The notes under the pieces were generated by a model. The model was given only the letters and a program-made list of their open reading frames with translations, had not been told where the DNA came from and ran no database searches. This document shows positions 1 to 9,084 of a DNA stretch of 64,000 nt, piece by piece. Origin of the DNA: Gp6-AA40 sp963818645 (GTDB taxonomy: Bacteria; Acidobacteriota; Vicinamibacteria; Vicinamibacterales; UBA2999). The stretch is taken from contig CAWFTF010000004.1 in NCBI GenBank assembly GCA_963818645.1, forward strand, positions 124,001 to 188,000, read 5' to 3'. The position numbers and the translations under genes were made by a program. Positions within the stretch are counted from its first letter, which is position 1. The number at the start of each line of letters is the position of its first letter.

Positions 1-308
1 CAAATTCCGGTCCGCGGGCAGCAGCGACAGGTTCGCCACGCGTGTCGATAGAGAAAGGAATCCGGCTCTCCACCCAGAAGCAGCGCTTCGTAGACAGTGC
101 CGGCCTCGGCGCGCTGCGCTTTCGACCCGAGTCCACTGGTCAGGTTGCCCTGGGGGTCAACGTCGACCAGCAAAACCTTCCGACCGGCGAGCGCGAGAGA
201 CGTCGCGAGATTGATCGCGGTGGTGGTTTTACCCACGCCACCCTTTTGATTGGCGACAGCAACCACTCGGGCTGTGAGGGGTGGAGATTGCGGCTCTGTT
301 TCTGTCAT
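1..308 (-). CDS. parA: ParA/Soj chromosome-partitioning ATPase, N-terminal part (cut by window edge, frameshifted)
   Basis: ParA is the Walker-type ATPase that, with ParB bound at parS, segregates the replication origin. From the ATG at 308 the reading is MTETEPQSPP, then the deviant Walker A VANQKGGVGKTTTAINLA and LLVDVDPQGNLTSGLG, running to GTVYEALLLGGEP. The similarity then jumps to another frame near positions 50-75, where positions 60 to 1 read STRVANLSLLPADRNL, a typical ParA segment. So about one base is missing (or two extra) in that stretch. The rest of parA, and presumably parB, lies outside the window. It follows rsmG on the same strand, the usual rsmG-parA-parB order. Confidence 0.9.
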   Translation of the reverse strand, partial: MTETEPQSPPLTARVVAVANQKGGVGKTTTAINLATSLALAGRKVLLVDVDPQGNLTSGLGSKAQRAEAGTVYEALLLGGEPDSFLYRHAWRTCRCCPRTGI

Positions 309-374
309 GTGGCCAAGTCGCTATTACTAGTGGGTGCACTACACTCTAGTACCCAACAGGTAGCGCGTCAAGTC

Positions 375-390
375 CGTTTCACGTGAAACA
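375..390. promoter_or_regulatory. parS: parS centromere site (one mismatch)
   Basis: CGTTTCACGTGAAACA differs only in its first base from the ParB-binding palindrome TGTTTCACGTGAAACA. It lies between rsmG and the parA start, where ParB loading sites are commonly found near origins. Confidence 0.85.
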
Positions 391-420
391 CTGGCGAAAA
401 TGAGGCGCCGCCCTCCTTCT

Positions 421-1110
421 TCACGGTGTTTCACGTGAAACACTCCTCGGACTATATCCGATTAGTCGTTTCTCAAGCACAACGAGGCTGCTGGCCTGCT
501 CCAGGAGCGGATAGGACGCTTTCCAGGCTAGCGGAGGAGTAACAGTGGCCGGCCCTGGGGAACCGACTGACGTTCGAAACAGAAAAATCTCGCCTCCCGG
601 TCGAACGAAGGCCTGCAGACTCATAAGCACGCGCGACTCGATTCGGACGGCTCGAATCGTGAGGAGATCGTGCGCTTCGTGCAACGGTGGCTTTGTCAGT
701 AGCTCCTCGAACCGGGCGGTGACAACGTCTCCACGGCTGAGGCCGAGGGCTCGCAACGCCTCGCGGAGAAAGACCGACTTCCGCGTCTTGGCCTCAACCA
801 TCAGCAGGCTGATGTCGCTCAGCGCCAGGGCGAGAGGAATCGCTGGAGATCCGCCACCGCTCCCGATGTCGAGAAGGCTCCGCACCGCCGGCCTGACATG
901 AGCAGCCGCGACCAGCGGCTCGATCAGAAGTCGATCCAGAGACTCGGGGCCGTAGTCCGAGAGATTCAGTCCTGTCAGGTTAATCTTCGAGTTCCAGGTC
1001 GAGAGGAGGCGGTAGTAAATCTCGAGCTGCGCGCCAAGCTCGGGACGTATCGTCAGTCCTGCTCTCCGCGCACGGCGAGCTAAGCGCTCTTGAAACTCGC
1101 GGCTGCTCAC
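421..1110 (-). CDS. rsmG: 16S rRNA (guanine527-N7)-methyltransferase RsmG
   Basis: RsmG (GidB) methylates N7 of G527 in 16S rRNA using S-adenosylmethionine. The 229-residue length suits the family. The SAM-binding motif LLDIGSGGGSPAIPLAL is near residue 82, preceded by the characteristic WNSKINLTGL, and LTIRAV follows near residue 150. The start ATG overlaps the mnmG stop (ATGA at 1107-1110), implying translational coupling. The C-terminal codons contain a perfect parS site. The gene sits in the conserved mnmE-mnmG-rsmG-parA order. Confidence 0.95.
   Translation of the reverse strand: MSSREFQERLARRARRAGLTIRPELGAQLEIYYRLLSTWNSKINLTGLNLSDYGPESLDRLLIEPLVAAAHVRPAVRSLLDIGSGGGSPAIPLALALSDISLLMVEAKTRKSVFLREALRALGLSRGDVVTARFEELLTKPPLHEAHDLLTIRAVRIESRVLMSLQAFVRPGGEIFLFRTSVGSPGPATVTPPLAWKASYPLLEQASSLVVLEKRLIGYSPRSVSRETP
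427..442. promoter_or_regulatory. parS: parS centromere site (perfect, inside the rsmG 3' end)
   Basis: TGTTTCACGTGAAACA is a perfect 16-bp parS palindrome. It overlaps the last codons of rsmG and encodes its VSRET tail, so this sequence serves both as protein code and as a ParB site. The second parS lies 36 bases away. Confidence 0.92.
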
Positions 1111-2969
1111 GTGAGAGGGACTTGTGGACTGAGCCTGTTGAGGAACACGCCGAGAACCGCAACGGCCGCTGGCGTCATTCCTGGAATGCGAGCCGCCTGG
1201 CCAAGGGTTTGTGGCTGGATCTGGGTCAGGCGCTGCACGACTTCACGCGAGAGTCCCGGCACGTCCGCGAACGGGAAATGGGGCGAGATTCGACGACGGT
1301 CATCGCGCCGGGCTCGCGCTGCACGAGACATCTCTTGCTCCAGATAGCCGGCGTATTTGATTGTCGTCTCCAGCGTCGCAAGATCGTGCTCAGGCGATTC
1401 CGTATCGACATCCAATGCAACCTTGTTGGTTGCGATGAGATCTCCGAGCTTCACTTCTGGCTGTCGAAGAAGCTGAGACGCCGCCATTCGCTGACCTGCC
1501 GCTGATACCACGCTCGTTTCCTCGAGTGCTCTCGCATTCTTCTCATATCGAGCACGTCGCCGCGTGAACAGCTCCCAGTGCTCATCGCCCACAAGGCCCA
1601 CGTCTCGTCCACGCGGCGTCAGTCGAAGATCTGCATTGTCGATGCGAAGCAGCAAGCGATGCTCGGCTCTCGATGTGAACATGCGATACGGTTCGAGGCA
1701 TCCGCGTGTCACCAGGTCGTCGACGAGGACGCCGATATACGCTTCCTCACGTCCGAGCACGAAGGCATCTTCCCTTCTCGACGTGCGTGCCGCGTTGATA
1801 CCCGCGATTAGACCCTGGGCTGCTGCCTCCTCGTACCCCGATGTCCCGTTGATTTGACCAGCGAAAAACAGCCCTCGAATGCGACGCGTTTCCAACGTCG
1901 GCAGAAGCTCGGTAGGTTGGACGAAGTCGTACTCGATCGCGTACCCGGGACGAATCAATCTGGCGTCTTCGAGTCCAGGGAGTGCATGAACCAGTTCCTC
2001 CTGGACAGCTCTCGGCATCGACATCGAGAAGCCATTGACGTAAATCTCGTCGCCGTCGATCGTCTCGGGCTCGAGATAAATCTGATGCCGTTCGCGATCC
2101 GGGAATCGCATGATCTTGTCTTCGAGAGACGGACAGTAGCGTGGACCGATGCCGCTGATCTGCCCGTTGTAGAGCGGACTCTCGTTGATGTTCTGCTGCA
2201 CCAATTCGCGCACACGATCGTTCGTGTGAAGCAGCCAGCAGCTGATCTTGTTTTCAAGCCGCGTACGCGTGCGATACGAAAACGGAGTTGGCTGACTGTC
2301 GCCTCGCTCTTCGATGAAGACACCAGCCGCAACTTGCTTCTCGAAATCGATGCTGCATCGCGCGAGCCGCGGCGGGGTTCCGGTCTTGAGCCGACCGACC
2401 TCGAACCCGAAGGCCCGGATCGACTCCGCAAGCTCTATCGACGGTGGCTCGTCTGCCCTTCCGGCGGAACGTCTCTCCTGTCCTTCGTGGATCAAGCCGT
2501 TCAGAAAAGTGCCTGTCGTGATTACCAACGCCGAACACAGGATTCGATCGCCGCCTTCGAGAGCGAGGCCTTCGACCCGGCCGTTGTTCACAATGATTCG
2601 GCCAGCTCGCGCAAAAACCCAGTCAATATTGGGCTCATGCCCAATTTGTTCCCGCACCCACTGACCGTAGCGCTTCTTGTCTGCCTGCGCCCTCGGCGAC
2701 CAGACGGCGGGACCTCGACTTCGATTCAGGAGTTTGAACTGAATTCCCGTCGCGTCGATTGCCTGGCCCATCAAGCCGCCGAGCGCATCGATCTCGCGAA
2801 CGAGGTGTCCCTTGGCCGTGCCGCCGATGGCGGGATTGCACGGCATGTGCGCAACCGTATCGGACGCGAGCGTGCACAAGCCAACGTGACAACCCAATCG
2901 CGCGGCCGCGTACGCCGCCTCGACGCCCGCGTGGCCAGCACCAACAACCAGGACATCGAACGTCATCAC
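1107..2969 (-). CDS. mnmG: tRNA uridine-5-carboxymethylaminomethyl modification enzyme MnmG (GidA)
   Basis: MnmG is the FAD-dependent partner of MnmE; together they install the cmnm5 group on wobble U34 of several tRNAs. The 620-residue protein begins with the dinucleotide-binding motif VVGAGHAGVEAAYAAARLG. It carries the family signatures GRLKTGTPPRL near residue 195 and FFAGQINGTSGYEEAAAQG near residue 370, and an intact C-terminal helical domain. It starts three bases after the mnmE stop and overlaps rsmG by four bases. Confidence 0.96.
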   Translation of the reverse strand: MMTFDVLVVGAGHAGVEAAYAAARLGCHVGLCTLASDTVAHMPCNPAIGGTAKGHLVREIDALGGLMGQAIDATGIQFKLLNRSRGPAVWSPRAQADKKRYGQWVREQIGHEPNIDWVFARAGRIIVNNGRVEGLALEGGDRILCSALVITTGTFLNGLIHEGQERRSAGRADEPPSIELAESIRAFGFEVGRLKTGTPPRLARCSIDFEKQVAAGVFIEERGDSQPTPFSYRTRTRLENKISCWLLHTNDRVRELVQQNINESPLYNGQISGIGPRYCPSLEDKIMRFPDRERHQIYLEPETIDGDEIYVNGFSMSMPRAVQEELVHALPGLEDARLIRPGYAIEYDFVQPTELLPTLETRRIRGLFFAGQINGTSGYEEAAAQGLIAGINAARTSRREDAFVLGREEAYIGVLVDDLVTRGCLEPYRMFTSRAEHRLLLRIDNADLRLTPRGRDVGLVGDEHWELFTRRRARYEKNARALEETSVVSAAGQRMAASQLLRQPEVKLGDLIATNKVALDVDTESPEHDLATLETTIKYAGYLEQEMSRAARARRDDRRRISPHFPFADVPGLSREVVQRLTQIQPQTLGQAARIPGMTPAAVAVLGVFLNRLSPQVPLT

Positions 2970-2972
2970 GGG

Positions 2973-4320
2973 CTACTTACCAATGCAGAAGTGGCTGAAG
3001 ATGTAGTCCAGCGTCTCATCGCTCGAACCGACTCCCACGACTTCGGCAAGATTGGTCCGCGCGCGTTGAAGATCGACGAGCACGAACTCCTCCGGGGCGC
3101 TCTGCGCAATCGCCGCGGACACACGCATCAACGTCGCACGCGCTTCTTTCAACAGCAATACGTGCCGCAGATTCGAGAGCGTCGCAGGATCTTTGAGTCG
3201 CTCCTCATTCGTCAACGCGCGACGCATCGCGTCTTTCAGTCCGCCAATGCCGGTGTTCGCAAGCGTCGAGACACGAACGGCTTCGTCCATGTGCCACTGC
3301 GGTTCGCGATCGGCCTTGCTCGCCACAACGAGCCTGGCCGGTGACGACGACTCGAGCAGCCGACGATCTTCGTCGGTCAGCGCCTGACCTGAATCGATCA
3401 CGATCAGCGTCAGGTCCGCGATATCCCTCGCGCGCGCTGCTCGCAAGACACCTTCACGCTCGACTGGATCCTGCGTCTCTCGCTCTCCCGCCGTGTCGAC
3501 CAACGTGATCGCGAGACCCTCGAGATCCATCGTCTCGGTGACGAGATCTCTCGTCGTGCCTGGAACATCAGTCACGATCGCGCGCTCGCGTCCAATGAGC
3601 GCGTTGAACAGGCTCGACTTGCCGGCGTTGACGCGGCCCGCGATCACGACCGTCGCGCCCTCCCGAATCAGTCGCCCACGCGCCTCGTGCGAGAGCAACT
3701 CGTTCAGATCCGACACGAGCTCGCTCACGCGTTCAACGACGTCGCGCGGCTCAATGAAGTGAAAGCCCTCGTCGGGGAAGTCGAGCGAGGCCTCGAGTCT
3801 GGCAATGAGGTCGAGCAGTGACTGGTCGAGGGCACTGATGCGTGTGCTCAACGTTCCTTCGAGTTGATCGAAGGCGGTCTGCGCCTGCAGCGGTGTGGCC
3901 GCGTCAATCAAATCGGCGACAGCCTCTGCCTGCGCAAGATCGATGCGCGCATTCAGGAATGCTCGCAGCGTGAACTCACCCGGTCTCGCCAGACGAGCGC
4001 CGGCTGCGACGAGCGCACGCACGATTTCTCTGAGCACGACCGGGCTTCCGTGTGTGCTGATCTCGACGACATGTTCGCCGGTGTACGAATGCGGCGCGGG
4101 AAACCACGTCACGATCGCGTGATCGCTGCCGCGCGACGTGCCGGCGTCACGAACACAGACCTTCGTCAACGTCGCTTCGCGCGGTGCGAGCGGCTTCTCG
4201 ACGCGTCACGACCTGGGATACGAGATCTCGAGCGCACGCTCCGCTCAGTCGCACGACACCGATACCACCGCGTCCGGGCGGTGTCGCGATCGCCACAATT
4301 GTGTCGTCGGAAGAGAACAT
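2973..4320 (-). CDS. mnmE: tRNA modification GTPase MnmE (TrmE), frameshifted near the N-terminus
   Basis: MnmE is the GTPase partner of MnmG in wobble-uridine modification. From an ATG at 4320, six bases after a GGGGA ribosome site, the reading is MFSSDDTIVAIATPPGRGGI and GVVRLSG. Around 4190-4250 the frame must shift by one base to join EKPLAPREATLTKVCVRDAG, after which the gene is intact. The G domain shows GRVNAGKSSLFNAL, DVPGTTRD, LVDTAGE and SKAD; the C-terminus ends in the catalytic CIGK. The reconstructed length of about 449 residues is normal. The shift is probably an assembly indel, since this conserved gene is otherwise complete. Confidence 0.9.
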
Positions 4321-4359
4321 GCGGTTCCCCGCAGCGCGTTGCCGACGCGGCGGCCGGGA

Positions 4360-4816
4360 CTACTGCCTGGCTGAAATGATGACGGTCTTCATGAACGCAT
4401 CGCCGATGCTCTCCGAGCTGACCGTCGGATCCTCTGCGATGGCAATGTGTACGATCCGTCGCTCGTACGGGTTCAACGGGCCCATCTCCTGGGGCATGCC
4501 GCTCGATCGCGCCTTCTCTGCCATGAAGCGCGCCATCTGCTTGATCTCGGCGTCTTTGTCCCTGCCGAAAGCCATTGCAGTCGACGACCACTCGCGTGTC
4601 GTCTCCAAGCTGACGACGAAATGCCGTTGCGACGACGTGCTGAAGCGCCTGCAAGCCTTCACCGCCGCGGCGGATCAGGACGCCACCATCTTCGCCTTCG
4701 AGGTTGATGCGCGTCCCTTCAGGCGATTCTTCGATGGTAACGGCGAGGGCCACGCCCATCGCGCTCACGACGCTGTGGACGAAGTCGGCGATTTGTTTCG
4801 TCAAGGTCTCGTTCAC
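4360..4816 (-). CDS. jag: Jag/KhpB RNA-binding protein (KH-R3H), frameshifted
   Basis: Jag (KhpB) is a KH plus R3H RNA-binding protein normally encoded after yidC. From 4816 the frame gives a KH-like N-terminal part (MNETLTKQIADFV, then GGVLIRRGGEGLQALQHVV) up to VVDCNGFRQG. Near 4570-4585 it shifts to a second frame, reading GRDKDAEIKQMARFMAEKA, the R3H core NPYERRIVHIAIAED and SSESIGDAFMKTVI, with a stop at 4360. The reconstructed product is about 152 residues. Nineteen bases separate it from yidC and 39 from mnmE. Confidence 0.85.
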
Positions 4817-4835
4817 GCTGCGTCCTCGTCCACAG

Positions 4836-6593
4836 TTAGGTCTTGCGATCGGCAGCCGCCGTACGACCTGCGCCGGCGCTCTTCATTCGGCGCTCCGCAG
4901 GTGGTCGCGTCGTCGCCAGCGCCGGCGGCCCGATCATCCAGTTCGTGAAGTACTGCTGTCCGATCGCCCAGAGGTTTCCGACGAACCAGTACAGCACCAG
5001 ACCGCTCGGAACCCACAGGAACATGACGCCGAACATCAGCGGCATCATCATCATGATCTTCTGCTGCGCGGGATCGGCCGTCGACGGCGTGATCCGCTGC
5101 TGCCAGAACATCGTGATCGCCATGAGCACCGGTGTGACGTAGAACGGATCGTGTTCGGAGAGATCCCTGATCCAGAGACCGAACTCGGCACCGCGCAGCT
5201 CGATCGCCTGCGACAACAACCCGTAGAACGCGAACAGAATCGGCATCGTGAGGAGCATCGGCACGCATCCACTCGCGGGATTCACGCCTTTCTCACGATA
5301 GAGATTCATGATCTCCGTGTTCATTTTCTGCTTGGCAGGATCGGTCACCTTCAGTCCTGCGTAGTGGTCCTGGATCGCCTTGAGTTGCGGCTGCAGCGCC
5401 TGCATCTTGCGCATCGACACGACGCTCTTGTGGCGCAGTGGTGCGATCGCAAGGTTGATAAGGATCGTGAGAACGATGATCGACCAGCCCCAGTTCCCGA
5501 TGTAGCTGTGGACCCACTTCAATGCGCTCAGGAGCGGAACAGAGATCACCCGGAACATGCCAAAGTTGATGGCGCGGGTGAACTCCGGATCCACGGCCTG
5601 CAAGGCGTCGAATTGCTTCGGTCCCACGAAATACCGAATACGCTCAGCGCCCGACGATGGGTAAACGGTGTGTGCAAGAAGCGAACGGTTCGTGCCGCCG
5701 GGACCTGCCAGTATCACGGGACGGTAGTCCAGGCGACCCTGTCCTGGCTCGATCGCTGCTGCGATGAAATAGTGATCATCTACTCCGGCGTACCGATATT
5801 GGCCGCTCATCGAATCCCGGTCGGCCAACTTGTTCGCGAGTACACGCTCCCAGCTTCCGTCTCGATGAAAGATCGCCTCCGGCGGTTGCGTGTAGTTGCC
5901 GGTGAAAAAGCTGCCGCCCGCAGCGAGCGCGCCCGCGTCTCCAAGTCCAGGCCCCCATGCGATTCCCGGCTGCAGCGAGCGTGCGCCTTCGCTGGCGCTC
6001 ACCGAGAACGTGACGAGGTAGTTGCTCGGCGCGAAACCGAACTCCTTGCGCACACGCAGGCCACCAGTGCCTTCGAATTCGAAGACCAGTTGCGCGGGCT
6101 GTGATGTGGCGTCGACATGCCCGTTCGTGTCCCCGCTCACCTGATAGAGCGCGCTGTTGATTCGCTGAGTGAGCGTACCGTCGTTGACGATCAACGAGAA
6201 CGGGCGCGGCTGATCGGATGGAACTTCGGTCGGGACGAGATCGACCTGGTTGCCTGCTCGATCCTTGAATGCCTTGAGCCGCCAGTGCAGCACGCGACCG
6301 CCGCGATTCGTGAGAACGACCTGCACTGTCGCCGTGTCGACGACGATTTCGCGCTCGTTCGCCTCTCCTTCCGCAGGGGCTGACTCCGCAGGAGTCGGCT
6401 CAGCGGCGGGTTGCGCGGATTGTGCGCTCGTCGCAGACGGAGCATTTGCGGCTGCTGGCCGCGCCGCGCTCGAGGTTGTGGATGGCGTCGTGACTGTCTG
6501 TTGCGTCTTGGGCGCGGGAGGGACGAAGAGCGCCTGATAGCCGTACAGGACGGCAAACGACAGAAGAATTGCGAGGAAGAACCTACGTTCCAT
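4836..6593 (-). CDS. yidC: Membrane protein insertase YidC
   Basis: YidC inserts and folds inner-membrane proteins, alone or with SecYEG. The 585-residue size is that of Gram-negative YidC. It has an N-terminal anchor (FFLAILLSFAVLYGYQALF), a low-complexity Ala/Thr/Pro linker, a large periplasmic beta domain (about residues 80-340), and the five-helix insertase core beginning at YIGNWGWSIIVLTILINLA. The core includes the cytoplasmic coiled hairpin with KMQALQPQLKAI and the GCVPMLLTMPILFAFYGLL segment. It lies between yidD and jag as in most bacteria. Confidence 0.97.
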   Translation of the reverse strand: MERRFFLAILLSFAVLYGYQALFVPPAPKTQQTVTTPSTTSSAARPAAANAPSATSAQSAQPAAEPTPAESAPAEGEANEREIVVDTATVQVVLTNRGGRVLHWRLKAFKDRAGNQVDLVPTEVPSDQPRPFSLIVNDGTLTQRINSALYQVSGDTNGHVDATSQPAQLVFEFEGTGGLRVRKEFGFAPSNYLVTFSVSASEGARSLQPGIAWGPGLGDAGALAAGGSFFTGNYTQPPEAIFHRDGSWERVLANKLADRDSMSGQYRYAGVDDHYFIAAAIEPGQGRLDYRPVILAGPGGTNRSLLAHTVYPSSGAERIRYFVGPKQFDALQAVDPEFTRAINFGMFRVISVPLLSALKWVHSYIGNWGWSIIVLTILINLAIAPLRHKSVVSMRKMQALQPQLKAIQDHYAGLKVTDPAKQKMNTEIMNLYREKGVNPASGCVPMLLTMPILFAFYGLLSQAIELRGAEFGLWIRDLSEHDPFYVTPVLMAITMFWQQRITPSTADPAQQKIMMMMPLMFGVMFLWVPSGLVLYWFVGNLWAIGQQYFTNWMIGPPALATTRPPAERRMKSAGAGRTAAADRKT

Positions 6594-6602
6594 GTCCTGA
6601 GA

Positions 6603-6854
6603 CTAGGGATTCGGGACCGGGTCCACGCCGTGGCCGCCAAGCGGATGGCACCGTGCCAGACGTCGGCACCCGAGCCACACACCGCGCCACGGTCCATGTA
6701 GACGCACGGCCTGCGCCATGTAATCGGAGCAGGATGGGTAATACCGGCATGATCCGGTGAACAGCGGTGAGAAAAACAGCTTGTAGCACTTAAGAAGTGC
6801 CAGAACGAGGGCGATGCCGACTGCGGCGACCCGGTCGGACAGACCCTTTCGCAT
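6603..6854 (-). CDS. yidD: Membrane protein insertion efficiency factor YidD
   Basis: YidD is a small membrane-associated protein that assists YidC. The 83-residue reading from the ATG at 6854 (MRKGLSDRVAAVGIALVLAL) includes the family signature CRYYPSCSDYMAQAV followed by HGPWRGVWLGCRRLARCHP. A longer open frame exists upstream, but it overlaps rnpA more deeply and lacks similarity, so I chose 6854. It overlaps the rnpA 3' end by 65 bases and ends nine bases before yidC. Confidence 0.92.
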   Translation of the reverse strand: MRKGLSDRVAAVGIALVLALLKCYKLFFSPLFTGSCRYYPSCSDYMAQAVRLHGPWRGVWLGCRRLARCHPLGGHGVDPVPNP

Positions 6855-7203
6855 ACTGCTCGATGACACGTGTGTAGTCGGCTTCAAGAGCGGAGAAGGG
6901 AGCATCGAGCATTTCCCGGCGAGGCACAATCACTACATCCAGCCCAGGCCAGGCCTCGAAAGCTGGTCCGATCTTGTAGCGCCTGAACAGCTCCCGCGCC
7001 AGGCGCTTTGCGCGATTTCGACGAACGGCCGCTCCCAACTTGCGGCTTGCTGCGACACCCAACCGCGGATGCTCGCAGGCATTCCGCACGACGATCAGTG
7101 TCATGAAACGCGCGTGAAGTCGAGTGCCTTCCGAGTACGCGCGATCAAATTCCTGGCGGCGGCGGATGCGCTCGCGCGGCGCCAAGCCGCACGTCTCCGC
7201 CAT
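6790..7203 (-). CDS. rnpA: Ribonuclease P protein component
   Basis: RnpA is the protein subunit of RNase P, which matures tRNA 5' ends. The 137-residue product has the N-terminal LAPRERIRRRQEFDRAYSEG and the conserved basic motif AVRRNRAKRLARELFRR near residue 59. It starts four bases after the rpmH stop, the normal rpmH-rnpA pairing. The last 20 or so residues are arginine- and serine-rich and overlap yidD. Confidence 0.95.
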   Translation of the reverse strand: MAETCGLAPRERIRRRQEFDRAYSEGTRLHARFMTLIVVRNACEHPRLGVAASRKLGAAVRRNRAKRLARELFRRYKIGPAFEAWPGLDVVIVPRREMLDAPFSALEADYTRVIEQYAKGSVRPGRRSRHRPRSGTS

Positions 7204-7207
7204 CTGG

Positions 7208-7360
7208 CTAGCCTTCGTCAGCGACCGTCAGACGTTTTCGTCCCTTGGCGCGGCGACGTTTCAGCACAATTCGCCCGTTTTTTGTTGCCATTCGAACTCT
7301 GAACCCGTGGGCCTTCTTGCGGCGCCGCGTGTTCGGCTGAAACGTACGCTTTCCCTTCAT
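7208..7360 (-). CDS. rpmH: Ribosomal protein bL34
   Basis: This 50-residue protein reads MKGKRTFQPNTRRRKKAHGF and then RVRMATKNGRIVLKRRRAKG, the highly basic and highly conserved L34 pattern of the large ribosomal subunit. The ATG is at 7360 and the TAG at 7208-7210. It is the first gene of the minus-strand run rpmH-rnpA-yidD-yidC-jag-mnmE-mnmG-rsmG-parA. Confidence 0.97.
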   Translation of the reverse strand: MKGKRTFQPNTRRRKKAHGFRVRMATKNGRIVLKRRRAKGRKRLTVADEG

Positions 7361-7410
7361 GCTGTCCTACGTATAGAAAACAGGCCGGTTTGAGCTGACG
7401 CGAAACTTCA

Positions 7411-7440
7411 ATAGTAATCGGCACACCTTCACACTGTCAA
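7411..7440 (-). promoter_or_regulatory. Predicted sigma70-type promoter of the rpmH operon
   Basis: On the minus strand TTGACA (7440-7435) is followed after 18 bases by TACTAT (7416-7411), about 50 bases upstream of rpmH. The -35 is perfect and the -10 matches four of six. It points leftward, away from dnaA, and would serve the rpmH-to-parA gene run. Confidence 0.55.
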
Positions 7441-7746
7441 AGAATCCCAGGCTGGACGTCCTGTGTTACAGTCCCAAACTCTCTCGATCGGTTGGTGGCA
7501 ATGCCGCGGAGATGCTTCGGTTTCTTCCCCAAGATTTCCACAACTGTGGAAAACACTGTGGAAAACACGAGTGGTCCAGCAAGATCTCACAAATTACTAG
7601 GTTTTTTGGCGCTGTTTTGGCTCTAAGCCCAGCCAGAACGGGCATTGTTCGTGTCTCTTGTCGTGGTTCGGCGCCCTCTTGCTCGGCCGGCCTGAGCTTC
7701 CACTGGCGAAAGTCCTGAATACCACCGATCTATCGAGTTAATTGCC
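7441..7746. other. oriC: Probable replication origin segment upstream of dnaA (oriC)
   Basis: This non-coding stretch between the divergent rpmH and dnaA genes carries a tight cluster of three DnaA-box-like nonamers: ATTTCCACA at 7534-7542, and TGTGGAAAA at 7545-7553 and 7557-7565 (the complement of TTTTCCACA). An AT-richer run containing AAATTACTAGGTTTTTTGG follows at about 7590-7609. Leftward genes run minus and rightward genes run plus from here, and parS lies 7 kb away. No protein-coding gene is visible. Which side of dnaA unwinds is not decided by the sequence. Confidence 0.75.
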
Positions 7747-9084
7747 ATGGATTCAAGCATTTGGGACCTGGTTCTGGCGCGTGTCGAGACGAAAGTCAAC
7801 CGGCACAGCTTCTACACGTGGTTCCGGCCTACTTCCCTCATCGCCGACAGCGGCTCCGGCCTGACTATTCGGGTTCCCACTCCCCTGTTTACTGACTGGT
7901 TGACGAAGCACTATTCCGGCGTCCTCGCGGAGGCGCTTGACGAGGTGAAGCGCGCGGGAACGAGCGTCGCGTTCGTCCCCGAGGGCAGCCCTTCGGGCGT
8001 GAATACGGACGAGGTCATCACCGATGATTCACCTCGGCCTGGCGATCCCGACGTGGCCCCATCAGTCTCGGGAGGTCTCACGCCGCGATACACGTTCGAC
8101 ACGTTCATCGTCGGACCCTCGAATCAGTTCGCGCATGCTGCGTGCAGAGCCGTTGCCGAAGCACCGTCTCGTTCGTACAACCCGCTCTTCATCTACGGCG
8201 GCGTGGGCCTTGGCAAAACGCACTTGATGCATGCGATCGGTCAGTATGTGCTCCAGCACGATCCGTCACTGACGTTGACGTACATCTCGTCTGAGCGATT
8301 CATGAATGAAATGATCAATGCAGTCCGATACGACCGCATCCTGGATTTTCGTGAACGCTATCGAAGCGTTGATGTGCTCCTCGTCGATGACATCCAGTTC
8401 GTCTCCGGCAAGGAAGGCACTCAGACTGAGTTCTTTCATACGTTCAACGCGCTGTACGATTCGCAGAAACAGATCGTGTTGAGCAGCGATCGTCCGCCGC
8501 ATGAAATTCCGGCGCTCGAAGAGCGGCTGCGGTCTCGATTCGAATGGGGGTTGATTGCAGATATTCAGCCGCCAGATCTCGAGACAAAAGTGGCGATCCT
8601 CAAGCGAAGAGCCGAGGCGGAGGCGGTACCGCTACCTGACAACGTTGCGCTCTACATCGCCGGTCGTATCAAGTCCAACATCCGCGAGCTCGAAGGATCG
8701 CTCACACGGCTCATCGCGTACGCCTCTCTGACCGGACGTGAGGTCTCTCTCGATCTCACGCAGGAGATCTTGAGGAACGTCATCGAGCAGGACGAGAAGC
8801 ACGTCACGATCGAGAACATTCAGAAATTCACGGCGGATTACTACCAGCTGAAAGTGACCGACCTGAAGTCCCGGAACAACTCCAAGTCAGTCGCAATGCC
8901 TCGTCAGGTTGCGATGTATCTCTGCAAGTCCCTCACGCACGCATCGCTTCCTGAAATCGGACGAAGCTTCGGCGGAAAGCACCACTCGACCGTGATTCAC
9001 TCGATCAAGAAGGTTGAAGATCTTCGAAAGAAGGATCCGAATTTCAACAGCGTGATGGAGAGTTTTCTGCAGTCATTCCGGTAG
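7747..9084 (+). CDS. dnaA: Chromosomal replication initiator protein DnaA
   Basis: DnaA binds DnaA boxes and opens oriC. The 445-residue protein has the N-terminal helicase-loading domain (SIWDLVLARVETKVNRHSF), a linker around residues 85-110, and the AAA+ domain with Walker A GGVGLGKTHLMHAI near residue 152 and Walker B VDVLLVDDIQF near residue 212. The C-terminal domain IV has the DNA-binding signature GGKHHSTVIHSIKKVE. The start ATG is the first in frame. The gene is flanked on both sides by DnaA-box-like sequences. Confidence 0.98.
   Translation: MDSSIWDLVLARVETKVNRHSFYTWFRPTSLIADSGSGLTIRVPTPLFTDWLTKHYSGVLAEALDEVKRAGTSVAFVPEGSPSGVNTDEVITDDSPRPGDPDVAPSVSGGLTPRYTFDTFIVGPSNQFAHAACRAVAEAPSRSYNPLFIYGGVGLGKTHLMHAIGQYVLQHDPSLTLTYISSERFMNEMINAVRYDRILDFRERYRSVDVLLVDDIQFVSGKEGTQTEFFHTFNALYDSQKQIVLSSDRPPHEIPALEERLRSRFEWGLIADIQPPDLETKVAILKRRAEAEAVPLPDNVALYIAGRIKSNIRELEGSLTRLIAYASLTGREVSLDLTQEILRNVIEQDEKHVTIENIQKFTADYYQLKVTDLKSRNNSKSVAMPRQVAMYLCKSLTHASLPEIGRSFGGKHHSTVIHSIKKVEDLRKKDPNFNSVMESFLQSFR

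Noticed and set aside
1854..3344. 496-codon open frame on the plus strand
   Set aside because: Antisense to mnmG and mnmE, which have full family motifs; GC-rich codon bias keeps the opposite strand open.
4141..4200. TGA in the mnmE N-terminal frame as a possible second Sec codon
   Set aside because: The similarity continues in another frame before the TGA, so this is a frameshift and not a read-through.
4704..6104. 466-codon open frame on the plus strand
   Set aside because: Antisense to yidC; Arg/His-rich composition with no recognisable domain.
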